Positions 25,742-35,584 of a stretch of 64,000 nt of DNA are shown one piece after another. Within the stretch, counting starts at the first letter, position 1; each line of letters begins with the position of its first letter. A model generated the notes under the pieces. It saw nothing but the letters and a program-made list of their open reading frames with translations, searched no databases and was not told the DNA's origin. The position numbers and the translations under genes were made by a program. The DNA comes from Paenibacillus woosongensis (lineage in GTDB: Bacteria; Bacillota; Bacilli; Paenibacillales; Paenibacillaceae): NCBI RefSeq assembly GCF_030122845.1, contig NZ_CP126084.1:4798501-4862500 (forward strand), given 5' to 3'.

Positions 25742-26647
25742 ATGAATAAGGATAAAAAGGAAATTATTTTACAAAATGCGCTGCGGCTTTTTGGCGAAAA
25801 AGGATTTGCATTGACCACCGTTGATGAAATCGCCAAAGAAAGCGGGATGACCAAGCCTTCTTTATATAAGTATTTCGACAGCAAAGAGACATTGCTGTTA
25901 GAGAGCATCTCCAATTTGAGCAAATCATTGGATAGAGAGGTTACCAAGCTGTATCGTAACTTAGAGCTTACTCCCAGCGAACGTCTCGTTGAGCTTATGG
26001 CAACTTACTTGAAGGTGGTCCTGAATCATAACTTCCAAACATTGATGTTCAACATGTTCAACATGCCTGCGCTAAAAAATTCAGGCGACGAGAAAATTCG
26101 AAAAGCGTGGACGGATTTAGAGGAGCAATTCTATCTTTGGTTTGAAGATTGCATCACGGATACGTATGGAAAAGATATTGAGAAGCATGCTATGGACATC
26201 ATCTTTATCGCCGGCAGCATTTTATTGGAATATTTCCGGCTTATAGGTTCCGATGTCCCTGATCAACAATGCCGGAGCCTTGCTATATATGTCGGTCAGG
26301 TTATCCACATTCTAGTCAAAGGGTTTAATACTCCTGAAATGCGCAATGTTTCTCTGTTCGAATTTTCTCCATTAAACAAAAAAGAGAATTGCAAAGTCAA
26401 GAACGCTATTTGGGAAACCCGCCGATTACATGAGGTGTTCGAGGAGTTAGACAGCCGTATTAGTAACAACCCAATACTAACTGACACAGAGAAAGCAAAC
26501 TATGGTGAGGCTCTGAAGAAAATACGGGAGGAATCTTTTGAGTCATCACAGAACAATGTGGTCTTAGATGCTCTGGTTCTATATTTAGAGCAAGTAGAAT
26601 CATTAAGGGAAGCCTGTACGGAACTGCGAGCTTTGATGAAGAAGTAG
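25742..26647 (+). CDS. TetR family transcriptional regulator
   Basis: The N-terminal HTH (TTVDEIAKESGMTKPSLYKYF, split as TTVDEIAKESGMTK and PSLYKYF, residues about 25-45) is typical of TetR repressors. The 301-residue length exceeds the usual 190-220: after the ligand-binding helices there is an extra C-terminal helical segment of about 90 residues (LHEVFEELDSRISNNPIL, ending VESLREACTELRALMKK). It follows the RND gene by 76 bases with the weak ribosome site AAAGGAA. Placement suggests it controls the efflux operon; a palindrome over the operon's -10 region is a candidate site. Confidence 0.88.
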   Translation: MNKDKKEIILQNALRLFGEKGFALTTVDEIAKESGMTKPSLYKYFDSKETLLLESISNLSKSLDREVTKLYRNLELTPSERLVELMATYLKVVLNHNFQTLMFNMFNMPALKNSGDEKIRKAWTDLEEQFYLWFEDCITDTYGKDIEKHAMDIIFIAGSILLEYFRLIGSDVPDQQCRSLAIYVGQVIHILVKGFNTPEMRNVSLFEFSPLNKKENCKVKNAIWETRRLHEVFEELDSRISNNPILTDTEKANYGEALKKIREESFESSQNNVVLDALVLYLEQVESLREACTELRALMKK

Positions 26648-26696
26648 TTAATCAGACCATGGATACCGTCCAAATGATTTTGAGGGTACAATAAAT

Positions 26697-26722
26697 GAGC
26701 CTAAGGCGTTCGCCTTAGGCTC
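26697..26722. terminator. Bidirectional terminator between the TetR-type gene and an SLH gene
   Basis: Two perfect 12-base arms, GAGCCTAAGGCG (26697-26708) and its complement (26711-26722), lie between two convergent genes. ATTTCTCTT follows on the plus side and ATTTATTG on the minus side. The T runs are weak but the stem is very stable. Confidence 0.8.
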
Positions 26723-26751
26723 ATTTCTCTTGATGATAACATCGGGGGCAT

Positions 26752-29700
26752 CTAGATATAATTCAACTTCTCCAATACTCGTTTCAACATGGCAGCAGCT
26801 TGAGCCCGAGTAGCGTTGCCCTGAGGCTGGAAGGTGTCAATGGAGACCCCCTGGATAATTCCTTCCTTCACCGCTTTGGCCACAGTTTCCTTGGATTGAA
26901 TTTTACCGTTATCCTTGAAGCGGCCCAGCAGTTGCGCGGAGGTGAGTCCGTCTAAGGAAATATCTTGTCCCGCATAAGCCATCGCACGAACTAGCATGAG
27001 TGACATCTGCTCTCGGGTAATGTAGCTGTTCGGCTTAAACGTACCGTCCATGTTACCGGCAATAATGCCTGCTTTGGTAGCTGCCCCGATATAAGCTCCC
27101 GTCGTGCCTGTCGGAACATCCGGGAAGCGGCGGGCGCTCGCTTCATCTCCTTCAAGCCCTAAGCCTTTAGCAATGAAGACGGCAAATTCCGCCCGGGTAA
27201 TATTGCTATTTGGCTCGAACTGGCTGCCTTGCCGGCCATCAATGATGAGCTTGCCGGCCAGGTTGTTGATGTTCGCGCTAGCCCAATGATTCCTAGTATC
27301 GCTGAAGTAACTGTACCCTAGAGCAGGGCCAACGATGATATTTCCACCTATTTTACCATTGAAAATAACATAGTTGCCGCTATTCGTCACCTTTGCAGGA
27401 ACGAAAGAAGAACTGCGCGACGATAAATTATATTTAATAAGGGATATCTGCGTCTCCGCAATTGGGTTTGACACACCTGGATTCACTACCCGGAAATGCA
27501 CACGGCCTGAGTGGCTGACATCTACTGCATCTTGAGTAGACGTTCCATTATAGGCATATACACTTATTTGAACAGGATCTCCGTTTGGCGTGACCGTCAC
27601 ACCATTGCTGTAATTCTGCGTCGGCAGCTGAACTCTGTCCATCGACTCGATTTGAATCGTAATATACGCAGAATTTAAATTATTAACGAGCAAGGAACGT
27701 GAGATTTCCGGATACGGTATTTTCTCGATCGGAAGCTCATACATCACATTTTGATGACGAACAGCTATGGATCCTGTTTTGCCAAGACCGTACATATTTA
27801 CGATTGCGCTTAATGGCCAAGAGACCTCTGCCACTTTCTCCGTATTAGGAACCTCGAATACTAGCTTCTTGTTTAGGGCATTGCCATTAATGAGGAATTG
27901 AAAAGCTTCCTGCAATTTAGTTTCATCAATGCTATATTTTCTGATATTCTGCTGTTTGTTTAAAGATATACCCTCCCGCACCTGCGCGGCATTCAGATTA
28001 AGCAAATATCCATTCATATCAAAATCCGACGATGGAAATACCGTCATAAACGATGGCAAGCTAGCATTTCCTGTGGAAGCGCCCGGACTTCCAGCGGTAA
28101 GATTCTGTACGGAAATGCGGCTGTAGGCCTGCAGCGCTTTTCCGCTGCTGTCATATAGCGGCGCAGATCCCGGCATATACGAAAGATCGACAACCTGGCC
28201 AGCGTACACGGATGTGCCTAACTTAAGGGTAATCGTGTCGCCGCTGATGCTCACCGATTGAACCGTCCGATTCGACTGATCCACATTCACGCTAAATTGA
28301 TTGGCCGATGCAGAACTGCCCGATCTCAATGGAACATTGTAAGTGATAGTCATTGTATCGCCGCGAATGACTGCGGAGCGAATACCTTCCGCCACCATGT
28401 TATAACTCACAGGTTGCAGGTTAATATAACCTGCAAGATTACCGTTCAAATCAGCAATTCCCCCTGGAGCCGAGACATAGGATAAAGTTACATTCTGATC
28501 TTTGGAGAAAGAGGAGGCAAGTGTCAGAATGACCTGGTTAGTCACAACCTCAATCCCTGTCACATATACCGGAGAATTGTTGACTAAAACAGAGTACTGG
28601 CTCTTCATCGGGATGCTTGTGCTTCTCAGCGCCTCGTTATAGGTAATGATGATTTTGGACCCGGAACCCTCAATTTTTGTAAATTCCGGCGCTTTATTAT
28701 CATTGTAATTCCGGACAAAATAATCACTGAATGCAGCGATATTCTGACCGCGATAATCCTGTAGCGGATAAGATCCCGGCGTGTAGGATACTTGAACAAC
28801 GTCGCCATTCGATACACCGCTGCTTAAATATAAATATACATAAGCTCCGCTTCTGCTAATTCTATTAATTCCTTTAGTTTGATTACCTGCAGTTACCTTA
28901 AATTGCTGATAAGCATGGGTAGATACATCCTTCAGACTTTCACTGAAACGCAGCGTCAATGTGCTGCCCGAAATATAGCCCTCTTCCGGCTTGGGCAGCA
29001 CAGAGTCGATGCCATTCGTAACTTCTTTGTCCGAAAAAGCTGCCGCCGCATTTCCAGCTAAATCTTGGATAGGCCGGACACTGCCACTTGTATAACTAAT
29101 GCGGATATTTTGCCCTACCGCTACTCCTGTTTCTAAATATACATATACACTGTCCCCAGAGGTATATGCGCTGCTTATACGACGCTCTTCACCATTGACG
29201 GTCACCTTAAAGCTGGAGGTATACAAACTATAAGAAGTATCCAGTCTTTCATTGTACAATAGCCTGATCGTTGTATTCGATTGCATCGTAGCTTTCTGGA
29301 GGACGGGTGGCGTCTTGTCTACCCCTGCAGTCTGAAATGTCCATCTATTCGTGCCTGTTAGGCCAGCATAATATATAGAAGAGTTCTGGGCATCATAGAT
29401 ACTATTGCTTGGGATTTCAATGTAGTATCCTATGCCCGATTCCAATAAACTGCTTGGAGTGATCGTTACTTGGTTTCCGCTAGCGGTTACCGTAATGGGA
29501 ACAGAAGCATTATTGGATGACTTTTTAAGCGTAATTCCCCCGTTGGTCACGCTCCGATTGATGTTCACATTGCGATTAAATGTGATCACCGGCTTAGTAT
29601 TTACGTTGGCGCTGTTACTGCCGTTTACCGGGCTGAACGTAGTCGCGGTTAATGCCGTTGTTGCTGCATTTGCCGTCGTGAAAGACCAGCTGATCGCTGA

Positions 29701-30165
29701 TGAATTTACACCTTTAGTTTCTCCGACAATAAATGTTCCTGCTGGAATTGTAATGGTGTATTTGCTACCGTACTGCAAATTCGTAGGCGGTGTTAAAATC
29801 ATGGAGTTCGTATAAGTTGCCTGAGTTACGGTAACGTCCATTTTTTCAGTATATCCAGAGACTTGCCTAGAAATCGTAAACGTTTTTTGGCCATTCGTCC
29901 GTACCTTGTTGCTGCCGAACTTCACTTCCAATTTTGTAGTTACAGGTACCCCCGTACCTGTAGGACTATAAGTTGTGGGAGCGCTGCTAATCGCTGCCAG
30001 CAGTCCTTTGCTGAGCAGCATATTTCCTGTATTCAGGGGCATCGAAGCTGTTGCACCCGGTTCACTTAAGCTTTGGCGACTATTGCCGACAGCTCCTGCA
30101 GTCGCTCCCAGCAACATGTTCAACATTAACACTGCAATAATCAGAATCGAGATCTTTCTTTGCAT
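26752..30165 (-). CDS. S-layer homology (SLH) domain surface protein with SwmB-like repeats
   Basis: The 1137-residue exported protein has a signal peptide (residues 1-25, ILIIAVLMLNMLLGATAGAV). Two Big_5-type Ig-like domains follow (about 35-270; SWSFTTANAAT and RWTFQTAG mark their ends), then about four SwmB-like repeats of roughly 100 residues (marked by LTLRFSESL, IIITYNEAL, MTITYNVPL, each followed by VxVSYxPG). A linker leads to three C-terminal SLH domains (TRAE, TREQ and TRAQ motifs), which bind pyruvylated wall polymer. The start at 30165 is set by AAGGGGAA. It is flanked by its terminator at 26697-26722 and the metK terminator upstream. The role is structural or adhesive by inference. 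Confidence 0.9.
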   Translation of the reverse strand: MQRKISILIIAVLMLNMLLGATAGAVGNSRQSLSEPGATASMPLNTGNMLLSKGLLAAISSAPTTYSPTGTGVPVTTKLEVKFGSNKVRTNGQKTFTISRQVSGYTEKMDVTVTQATYTNSMILTPPTNLQYGSKYTITIPAGTFIVGETKGVNSSAISWSFTTANAATTALTATTFSPVNGSNSANVNTKPVITFNRNVNINRSVTNGGITLKKSSNNASVPITVTASGNQVTITPSSLLESGIGYYIEIPSNSIYDAQNSSIYYAGLTGTNRWTFQTAGVDKTPPVLQKATMQSNTTIRLLYNERLDTSYSLYTSSFKVTVNGEERRISSAYTSGDSVYVYLETGVAVGQNIRISYTSGSVRPIQDLAGNAAAAFSDKEVTNGIDSVLPKPEEGYISGSTLTLRFSESLKDVSTHAYQQFKVTAGNQTKGINRISRSGAYVYLYLSSGVSNGDVVQVSYTPGSYPLQDYRGQNIAAFSDYFVRNYNDNKAPEFTKIEGSGSKIIITYNEALRSTSIPMKSQYSVLVNNSPVYVTGIEVVTNQVILTLASSFSKDQNVTLSYVSAPGGIADLNGNLAGYINLQPVSYNMVAEGIRSAVIRGDTMTITYNVPLRSGSSASANQFSVNVDQSNRTVQSVSISGDTITLKLGTSVYAGQVVDLSYMPGSAPLYDSSGKALQAYSRISVQNLTAGSPGASTGNASLPSFMTVFPSSDFDMNGYLLNLNAAQVREGISLNKQQNIRKYSIDETKLQEAFQFLINGNALNKKLVFEVPNTEKVAEVSWPLSAIVNMYGLGKTGSIAVRHQNVMYELPIEKIPYPEISRSLLVNNLNSAYITIQIESMDRVQLPTQNYSNGVTVTPNGDPVQISVYAYNGTSTQDAVDVSHSGRVHFRVVNPGVSNPIAETQISLIKYNLSSRSSSFVPAKVTNSGNYVIFNGKIGGNIIVGPALGYSYFSDTRNHWASANINNLAGKLIIDGRQGSQFEPNSNITRAEFAVFIAKGLGLEGDEASARRFPDVPTGTTGAYIGAATKAGIIAGNMDGTFKPNSYITREQMSLMLVRAMAYAGQDISLDGLTSAQLLGRFKDNGKIQSKETVAKAVKEGIIQGVSIDTFQPQGNATRAQAAAMLKRVLEKLNYI

Positions 30166-30305
30166 TTTCACGTTCCCCTTTCCGTCCGATCCATCATTTC
30201 TGTATATAACACCGCTTCCTCGCGGCTGCCAAATACACACCTATGTATATTAACGGCAAATGAACTCCCCAAGTTTAGAACAAAGCGTAAATTTATCGAC
30301 GCAAA

Positions 30306-30353
30306 CAAAAAAACGGATACTCGAATTGCATAATTGCAATCCGAATATCCGTT
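30306..30353 (-). terminator. metK terminator
   Basis: Arms 30312-30319 and 30346-30353 pair, with a second inner stem (ATTGCA and TGCAAT). On the minus strand seven T follow. It lies about 30 bases past the metK stop. Confidence 0.9.
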
Positions 30354-30379
30354 CTGTGGTTTATGAATAACTCTCGTTC

Positions 30380-31582
30380 TTAGATACCTGCTTGGGCTTT
30401 CAACGTCTCTGCTTTGTCTAGACGCTCCCATGGCAGGTCAAGATCCGTACGGCCAAAATGTCCGTAAGCCGCTGTCTGACGGTAAATTGGACGGCGTAGA
30501 TCCAGCATGTTAATAATGCCTGCAGGACGAAGGTCAAAGTTCTCACGGATAAGCTCAACGAGCTTCTCTTCTGGAATTTTGCCTGTTCCGTACGTATCGA
30601 CATTGATGGAGACAGGGGTCGCAACACCAATCGCGTAAGCGAGCTGAATTTCGAGCTTATCGGCCAGACCGGCAGCTACCAGGTTCTTAGCAACATAACG
30701 AGCCGCGTAAGCTGCGGAACGGTCTACTTTTGTAGGATCCTTACCCGAGAAAGCACCGCCGCCATGACGAGCATAGCCGCCATACGTATCTACGATGATT
30801 TTGCGTCCGGTAAGCCCGGCGTCACCTTGCGGTCCGCCAATCACGAAACGGCCTGTAGGGTTGATGAAATATTTCGTTTGCTCATCGAGCAGCTCTGCAG
30901 GAACGACAGGCAGAATGACATGTTCTTTAATATCCTTCTGGATTTGCTCCAGCGTAATTTCCTCGGCATGCTGAGTGGATACAACAATGGTATCTACACG
31001 AAGGGCTTTGCCATCTACATACTCGATTGTCACTTGGGTTTTGCCGTCAGGACGAAGATAGCTCAGCGTACCATCTTTACGTACTTCCGCCAAACGGCGC
31101 GCAATACGGTGGGACAATGCAATCGGCAGCGGCATGAACTCAGGAGTTTCATTCGTTGCAAAACCGAACATCAACCCTTGGTCGCCAGCACCAATATTTT
31201 CTGTTTCTTTGTCTACTTGAGCGGGATCACGGTTTTCCAGAGCCGCGTTTACACCTTGAGCGATATCCGCAGACTGCTCGTTTAGCGATGTCAATACAGC
31301 GCATGTATTGGAATCGAAGCCGTATTTTGCACGGGTGTAGCCAATTTCGCGAATTGTCTTCCGCACAAGCGCAGGAATATCCACGTATTCGGATTTGGTA
31401 CTAATTTCGCCAATGACAAGTACAAGACCGGTAGCTACAGACACTTCACACGCAACGCGTGCATAAGGATCCTCTTTAAGAAAAGCGTCAAGCACCGCAT
31501 CGGAGATCTGGTCGCAAATCTTATCCGGATGACCCTCAGTAACGGATTCAGAAGTAAACAAATGGCGTCCTTTGATGGACAT
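30380..31582 (-). CDS. metK: S-adenosylmethionine synthetase
   Basis: MetK makes S-adenosylmethionine from methionine and ATP. The 400-residue product has the family signatures [20 protein letters not shown] (N-terminal, catalytic His), [10 protein letters not shown] and [16 protein letters not shown]. The start at 31582 is set by GGGGAGG about 9 bases upstream, which gives the normal N-terminus [12 protein letters not shown]; an earlier in-frame start at 31600 has no ribosome site. I looked for an S-box riboswitch in the leader and saw none of its conserved blocks. It lies between the SLH gene and a spore-protein gene but has its own terminator. Confidence 0.97.
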   Translation of the reverse strand: MSIKGRHLFTSESVTEGHPDKICDQISDAVLDAFLKEDPYARVACEVSVATGLVLVIGEISTKSEYVDIPALVRKTIREIGYTRAKYGFDSNTCAVLTSLNEQSADIAQGVNAALENRDPAQVDKETENIGAGDQGLMFGFATNETPEFMPLPIALSHRIARRLAEVRKDGTLSYLRPDGKTQVTIEYVDGKALRVDTIVVSTQHAEEITLEQIQKDIKEHVILPVVPAELLDEQTKYFINPTGRFVIGGPQGDAGLTGRKIIVDTYGGYARHGGGAFSGKDPTKVDRSAAYAARYVAKNLVAAGLADKLEIQLAYAIGVATPVSINVDTYGTGKIPEEKLVELIRENFDLRPAGIINMLDLRRPIYRQTAAYGHFGRTDLDLPWERLDKAETLKAQAGI

Positions 31583-31718
31583 ATCAATCAGCCTCCCCAT
31601 GTGGATAGTATGGCATTTGCCTAAGTATCCAATACTAAAAAATATTGTACAATGCGCTTCATAGTTTGAATGGGCTACCCTGCCACATTGTGAGGATTCC
31701 CAAAATTAAGCTAACAGC

Positions 31719-31751
31719 AAAAAATGAACCTTTTCCGTAGCGGAAAAGGTT
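31719..31751 (-). terminator. Terminator after the small spore protein gene
   Basis: Arms AACCTTTTCCG (31727-31737) and CGGAAAAGGTT (31741-31751) are perfect complements with a 3-base loop. On the minus strand the tail contains six T (31719-31724). Confidence 0.85.
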
Positions 31752-31829
31752 GATTTGACAATCCTTAAAAGTCATATTAACGCATTTGCCAGGTCATGTC
31801 AAAATAAAAAAGGCAATTTTAAAGAAAAA

Positions 31830-32105
31830 TTATTCCACTAAGTTCCTTTGAGCATGTGCGATCAGTCTTTTTGTGATTTCTCCGCCGACAGAGCCATTCT
31901 CTCGGGAGGTCAGATGACCCCAATAGCTCGAATAACCGGTAGTTGTTCCGCCTGTGCCAAGCTCCCCTGCAAATTCTGTATCCGCTGAACCAAGCGCCCC
32001 TCCGGAGCTGCTGACCGGCAGCCCGAATTCCGCAGCGATCTCATATTTCCATTGGTGCAATACCTGATGGCTTTCCGGGATGAGCTTTCGATTGCTTCTC
32101 GCCAT
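31830..32105 (-). CDS. Alpha/beta-type small acid-soluble spore protein
   Basis: These proteins coat and protect spore DNA and are degraded at germination. The 91-residue product contains YEIAAEFG, the likely germination-protease site TEFAGEL, and the conserved C-terminal block GSVGGEITKRLIAHAQ. AGGAGGTG lies 9 bases before ATG 32105, so the longer frame to 32174 is rejected. On the minus strand CATACTA (32144-32150) resembles a SigG -10 box, consistent with forespore expression, but the matching -35 is poor. The N-terminal 25 residues (SNRKLIPESHQVLHQWK) form a longer lead-in than in the shortest family members. Confidence 0.9.
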   Translation of the reverse strand: MARSNRKLIPESHQVLHQWKYEIAAEFGLPVSSSGGALGSADTEFAGELGTGGTTTGYSSYWGHLTSRENGSVGGEITKRLIAHAQRNLVE

Positions 32106-32245
32106 GATTCGAAACACCTCCTGATTTATCTTGCTTTCAGGAGTAGTATGCTTCAATTTCAAGGGGGTAGCCATCTCAATGTTTGTTACTTGCGGTGCTA
32201 CCCTTCCATGGAAGGATGCTCCCCATAATCCATCTTATGCAAGCA

Positions 32246-32776
32246 TTATTGAATGGAATAACCGCCGCGAACCATAACCGTCAGTGGATGAGTCTGGCCC
32301 TCCTGATGCTGAATACCCCGCCCCGCTCTTGGGAAAGATAACAAATGATTGTTCGTGACAATACCACCATTCGTAATATCCTTGCCATCCGTCAGGTCTG
32401 CTACGCCATTCTGATCTTCACTGTAAATAACGGCTTTACCCGCCCGTACTACAAATTCTGCACCTGCAGCAGCGATTAGCTTCTGACCAGGCTTGACCTC
32501 GACAATTTTAACTTCATCCGAGGAAGATGCTGCTGTGTTCCCTGCTTGAGCGCTTGAGCTTGAATCAGTGCTCTGCGAGGAAGAATTGCTGCTTGCCCCC
32601 TTTAAAGCCTGTTGAATTTGCTGATCTACATAACTTTTTGTCACAACAGGATCATCAGCGGTTCCTGGCTGATTCGTCACTCCGGCTCCTTCCACCTTCT
32701 CATTCAACAATGAACCGGCCCATATTCCTCCACCAATCAACACGGCTGCGGCTGCCACTTTCCATGTAGTCTTCAT
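32246..32776 (-). CDS. Hypothetical exported or membrane-anchored protein
   Basis: I do not recognise this 176-residue protein. It has an N-terminal hydrophobic helix (KVAAAAVLIGGGIWAGSLL) that is a signal or anchor, a segment TKSYVDQQIQQALKG, a Ser/Asn-rich linker (about residues 62-88) and a conserved-looking C-terminal domain (VKPGQKLIAAAGAEFVVRAG, then NGGIVTNNHLLSFPRAGRGI, ending VMVRGGYSI). AGGAGG precedes ATG 32776. It lies among surface-protein genes, with the next gene upstream ending just beyond a terminator, so it is probably transcribed alone and acts at the cell surface. Confidence 0.7.
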   Translation of the reverse strand: MKTTWKVAAAAVLIGGGIWAGSLLNEKVEGAGVTNQPGTADDPVVTKSYVDQQIQQALKGASSNSSSQSTDSSSSAQAGNTAASSSDEVKIVEVKPGQKLIAAAGAEFVVRAGKAVIYSEDQNGVADLTDGKDITNGGIVTNNHLLSFPRAGRGIQHQEGQTHPLTVMVRGGYSIQ

Positions 32777-32862
32777 GTTGAACCTCCTAATTAGGAATTG
32801 CATTTATCAGAATCTTCCTGCCTATGAATCTCTTTCATCATAATAGGTTTAAAGGATGGAAA

Positions 32863-32897
32863 CAAGCAAAAATCCCTCTACGAGGGACTTTTGCTTG
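32863..32897 (-). terminator. Terminator after the 839-residue exported protein gene
   Basis: CAAGCAAAA and TTTTGCTTG outer arms with CCCTC and GAGGG inner arms give a long stem at 32863-32897. TTTCC follows on the minus strand. It lies directly beyond the stop codon at 32907. Confidence 0.8.
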
Positions 32898-32906
32898 TTA
32901 TGCGTA

Positions 32907-35426
32907 TTAAAACAAATCTTCATTTACAAAATATGCAGCCTTTGTAGCAATCTTCGTTTTCTCCCCTTGATAAGAATCAAAGATGGAGAACTGGAAGGCT
33001 CCAGATCTTGTCGTAGCAAAAATTTGATCATTGATTACAAATGAGAAGTTCTGATTGTTGCCTACGAGGAAATCCTTCTCGAGCTCAATTTCTTTTTCAA
33101 ATCTTGCCCCGCTAGAATCAGTCACTTCAAGAATAAACTTATGCTGGAATTCGCCCATATCGTATGTCAAATCGCGCTTCAGGTCGTACTTCATCTTCAC
33201 TTCCAAGCCGGCAGAATTCGTACGTCCCTCGATCTCCTTGATAGTTAATGTATACGGGAACAATTCGACATCTTTGAGCGTATCTTGAATACTTCTACTA
33301 TCCAAATTCAACTCCATGGAGGAAGCATTAACATATCCTGTTGGTTTGCCTTCAGCTTCCGTGAACTTATCCTCTGAGATACTCTCACCTACAACCAGGT
33401 TCCAGTTGGATACTGTTGTTCCTTTAGGCACCTTTGCGGAGAATGTGACCAAACTCGACGATTCTGGTCCTACCGCATGCTTGACTTGATTTACATCCGC
33501 TTTGTAATATTGTCCATCATCAGTCAAGAAATAACCTGCCAACTGCGATAGGTTGGTTTGTTTATTTTCCAGATTTCTCATAATTATTTCGGTATAGATA
33601 ATATCGCTAGTGCTGCCCTTATACAAATAAGTCTTCCGCGTTTTCAGGTCGGATTTTCTGCCTGCAGTATCCAGATTGAAATACGATCCTTCAGCAATTT
33701 GTTTTAGGCCACTAGTGTTGCCGTAGTTAGAGAACATAATCCAGTTGCTCGTTTTATCGGCACCCGTCTTTTGCAGCAATTGTACCTGTAATTGAGAGAA
33801 CTTCAAGCTGGATGGGACATTAGCAACTACATATACGCTTGTCTTCTCACCCGCGCCAAGAATTTGGGTATTATTCGTATTTACCAAATGGACGGTGCTG
33901 CTTAAAGCAGTTAAATCCATTTTGTAGGCTCCTGCAAATTCTGGCAGCTTAGCTGCCTTAGTGCCTTTGTTAACTATTGTAATTTTTGTGGCGAGCAGGT
34001 TGCCATCATTCCATGGAAGCTTTTGAATCGCATCAAGCGTAACGCCAAATACACCATCATTATTTTTAATCGTGCGTTCTTGACCCTGGGCATACTGCAT
34101 TTCCGTGTAGTCTGGCAAGTTATAAATTGCTACTGGGTAACTATTCACCTGCGAAGGTGATGATTCTTCACCCGCTCCCTGCGAGCTGCCCGTTGGCGTT
34201 TTCATAACCAGATCGATCTCATCTTCATTAGCAATGACCGGTATGGTCCCGTCTACGGAAATGATTTGTTCTTCATTTGGTTCTATGATCATACCTTCTA
34301 AGCCACTGGCAACAAGCGGGTATGTTTTCCCTCCAACTTGAACATCGAATGAATAATTAGGGATAGTAACCGTCTTATCTCCCTTGTTGGCAATAGAAAA
34401 TTGAATCGAAAGGTCACTTTTTCCAAAGCTTTGATTTCTAGCAATGCTAACAACTTTTGTTGCAATGTTCGTACTATCAATTTTCAGCAGTCTCTCTTTA
34501 TTAGCTGCTGTTTTAGAAGATTGTCCCTGTTTAGTTCCAAGACCCATAGAAGCTACAGGTATATCACTTTTCGTTGACTCGTCATTTTGAACCAGAAGCA
34601 ACTGCAAGTTATTCAGGTTTACATTTTTAGGAATCTTGGCGATCAAATTTAACGTCTTATTCTCTTGAGGATAAATCTTAATATTCGTACTAGCTGCATC
34701 TGGTGTCACAGCAAAGGCAGTTCCACTAGGTGTCTGAACAACGTATTTAAGGCTTGGGTTGTCTATAGTACTTGAACCTGTATTCTGTAAATACAATGCG
34801 ATATTTACATAGTTAGAATCACCGGATCCCAAAACGTTAACAGACATAACTTTCGCATTTGCCGAAAACTCATTTAAGGTTAGCTTCCTTGTTGTATTCA
34901 CAGGAGTAGCTACAGCATATGTAGAGGGAATGTTTATGCTTCCTAATACTTGCTCATAGCCTGCCACACTAAAATCCCATTTCACGATTTGGAAATTTAG
35001 ATCACTATACTTCAAATGCTTGGCTATTTTTGTCGTATAGGTAACGTTAACTGAAGAGCCTGGTACAACCTTCTTCTTCTCCTTATCCGCCCCTACCACA
35101 CTAACGCTGTATACCGTACCAGATTTTGTTTTTACCTTCGTCCAGTAATCAATTAATGATAAAGTCTTGCTATCATTATTCTGATACGTAAGGGTATACG
35201 TCAGTATGTTCCCATCGCCCTGAGATAAAATATTCACATTACTTAATTTCACAGTACTTTTACCTGAAATTTTAACTCCGCTTAAGTTGCCTAGTGTCTT
35301 TACTGCTTGCGCGGCGGCTGCCTTATTATTTTGCGTATTCACTGCTGCATCTGCAGCTCCAGCGGCACTCTGGGTCATTAAGGCAGCTACAGCCAGTGAA
35401 GCTACAACCATCTTCGTCCTATTCAA
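32907..35426 (-). CDS. Large exported protein with repeated Ig-like modules
   Basis: The 839-residue product has a signal peptide (MVVASLAVAALMTQSAAGAADA, shown as MVVASLAVAALMT and QSAAGAADA) and no SLH, LPxTG or catalytic motif. At least five diverged modules of roughly 120-140 residues recur. Each has a central strand of the type GxxNxLTYTLTYQNND or LSIQFSIANKGDKTV, followed by a strand and then PxG(T/S)xxxV. They resemble Ig-like or DUF4352-like sandwiches. Translation starts at TTG (35426) after AGGAGG. It lies just downstream of the major S-layer gene, so an accessory S-layer or cell-surface role is plausible. Confidence 0.75.
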   Translation of the reverse strand: MNRTKMVVASLAVAALMTQSAAGAADAAVNTQNNKAAAAQAVKTLGNLSGVKISGKSTVKLSNVNILSQGDGNILTYTLTYQNNDSKTLSLIDYWTKVKTKSGTVYSVSVVGADKEKKKVVPGSSVNVTYTTKIAKHLKYSDLNFQIVKWDFSVAGYEQVLGSINIPSTYAVATPVNTTRKLTLNEFSANAKVMSVNVLGSGDSNYVNIALYLQNTGSSTIDNPSLKYVVQTPSGTAFAVTPDAASTNIKIYPQENKTLNLIAKIPKNVNLNNLQLLLVQNDESTKSDIPVASMGLGTKQGQSSKTAANKERLLKIDSTNIATKVVSIARNQSFGKSDLSIQFSIANKGDKTVTIPNYSFDVQVGGKTYPLVASGLEGMIIEPNEEQIISVDGTIPVIANEDEIDLVMKTPTGSSQGAGEESSPSQVNSYPVAIYNLPDYTEMQYAQGQERTIKNNDGVFGVTLDAIQKLPWNDGNLLATKITIVNKGTKAAKLPEFAGAYKMDLTALSSTVHLVNTNNTQILGAGEKTSVYVVANVPSSLKFSQLQVQLLQKTGADKTSNWIMFSNYGNTSGLKQIAEGSYFNLDTAGRKSDLKTRKTYLYKGSTSDIIYTEIIMRNLENKQTNLSQLAGYFLTDDGQYYKADVNQVKHAVGPESSSLVTFSAKVPKGTTVSNWNLVVGESISEDKFTEAEGKPTGYVNASSMELNLDSRSIQDTLKDVELFPYTLTIKEIEGRTNSAGLEVKMKYDLKRDLTYDMGEFQHKFILEVTDSSGARFEKEIELEKDFLVGNNQNFSFVINDQIFATTRSGAFQFSIFDSYQGEKTKIATKAAYFVNEDLF

Positions 35427-35546
35427 GATTAAACCTCCTAATTAAAAAGTCGTATATAGTATATACGCATCAGATTAAAAAAAGTTCAAAAAAGAATTCA
35501 AAATGTTTCTATTTCGATTAAATTCTTAATTTAGTTCTTAAAATAT

Positions 35547-35578
35547 AAAAAAAAGCGAGCCTAATGGCTCGCTTTTTT
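35547..35578. terminator. S-layer gene terminator
   Basis: AAAAGCGAGCC (35551-35561) and GGCTCGCTTTT (35566-35576) form a perfect stem with loop TAAT. An A run lies on one side and a T run on the other, so it works in both orientations. It lies seven bases past the S-layer stop. Confidence 0.92.
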
Positions 35579-35584
35579 CACTTA

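Noticed and set aside
31583..31720. S-box (SAM) riboswitch in front of metK
   Set aside because: Conserved S-box blocks are absent; the only hairpin is the terminator of the upstream spore-protein gene.
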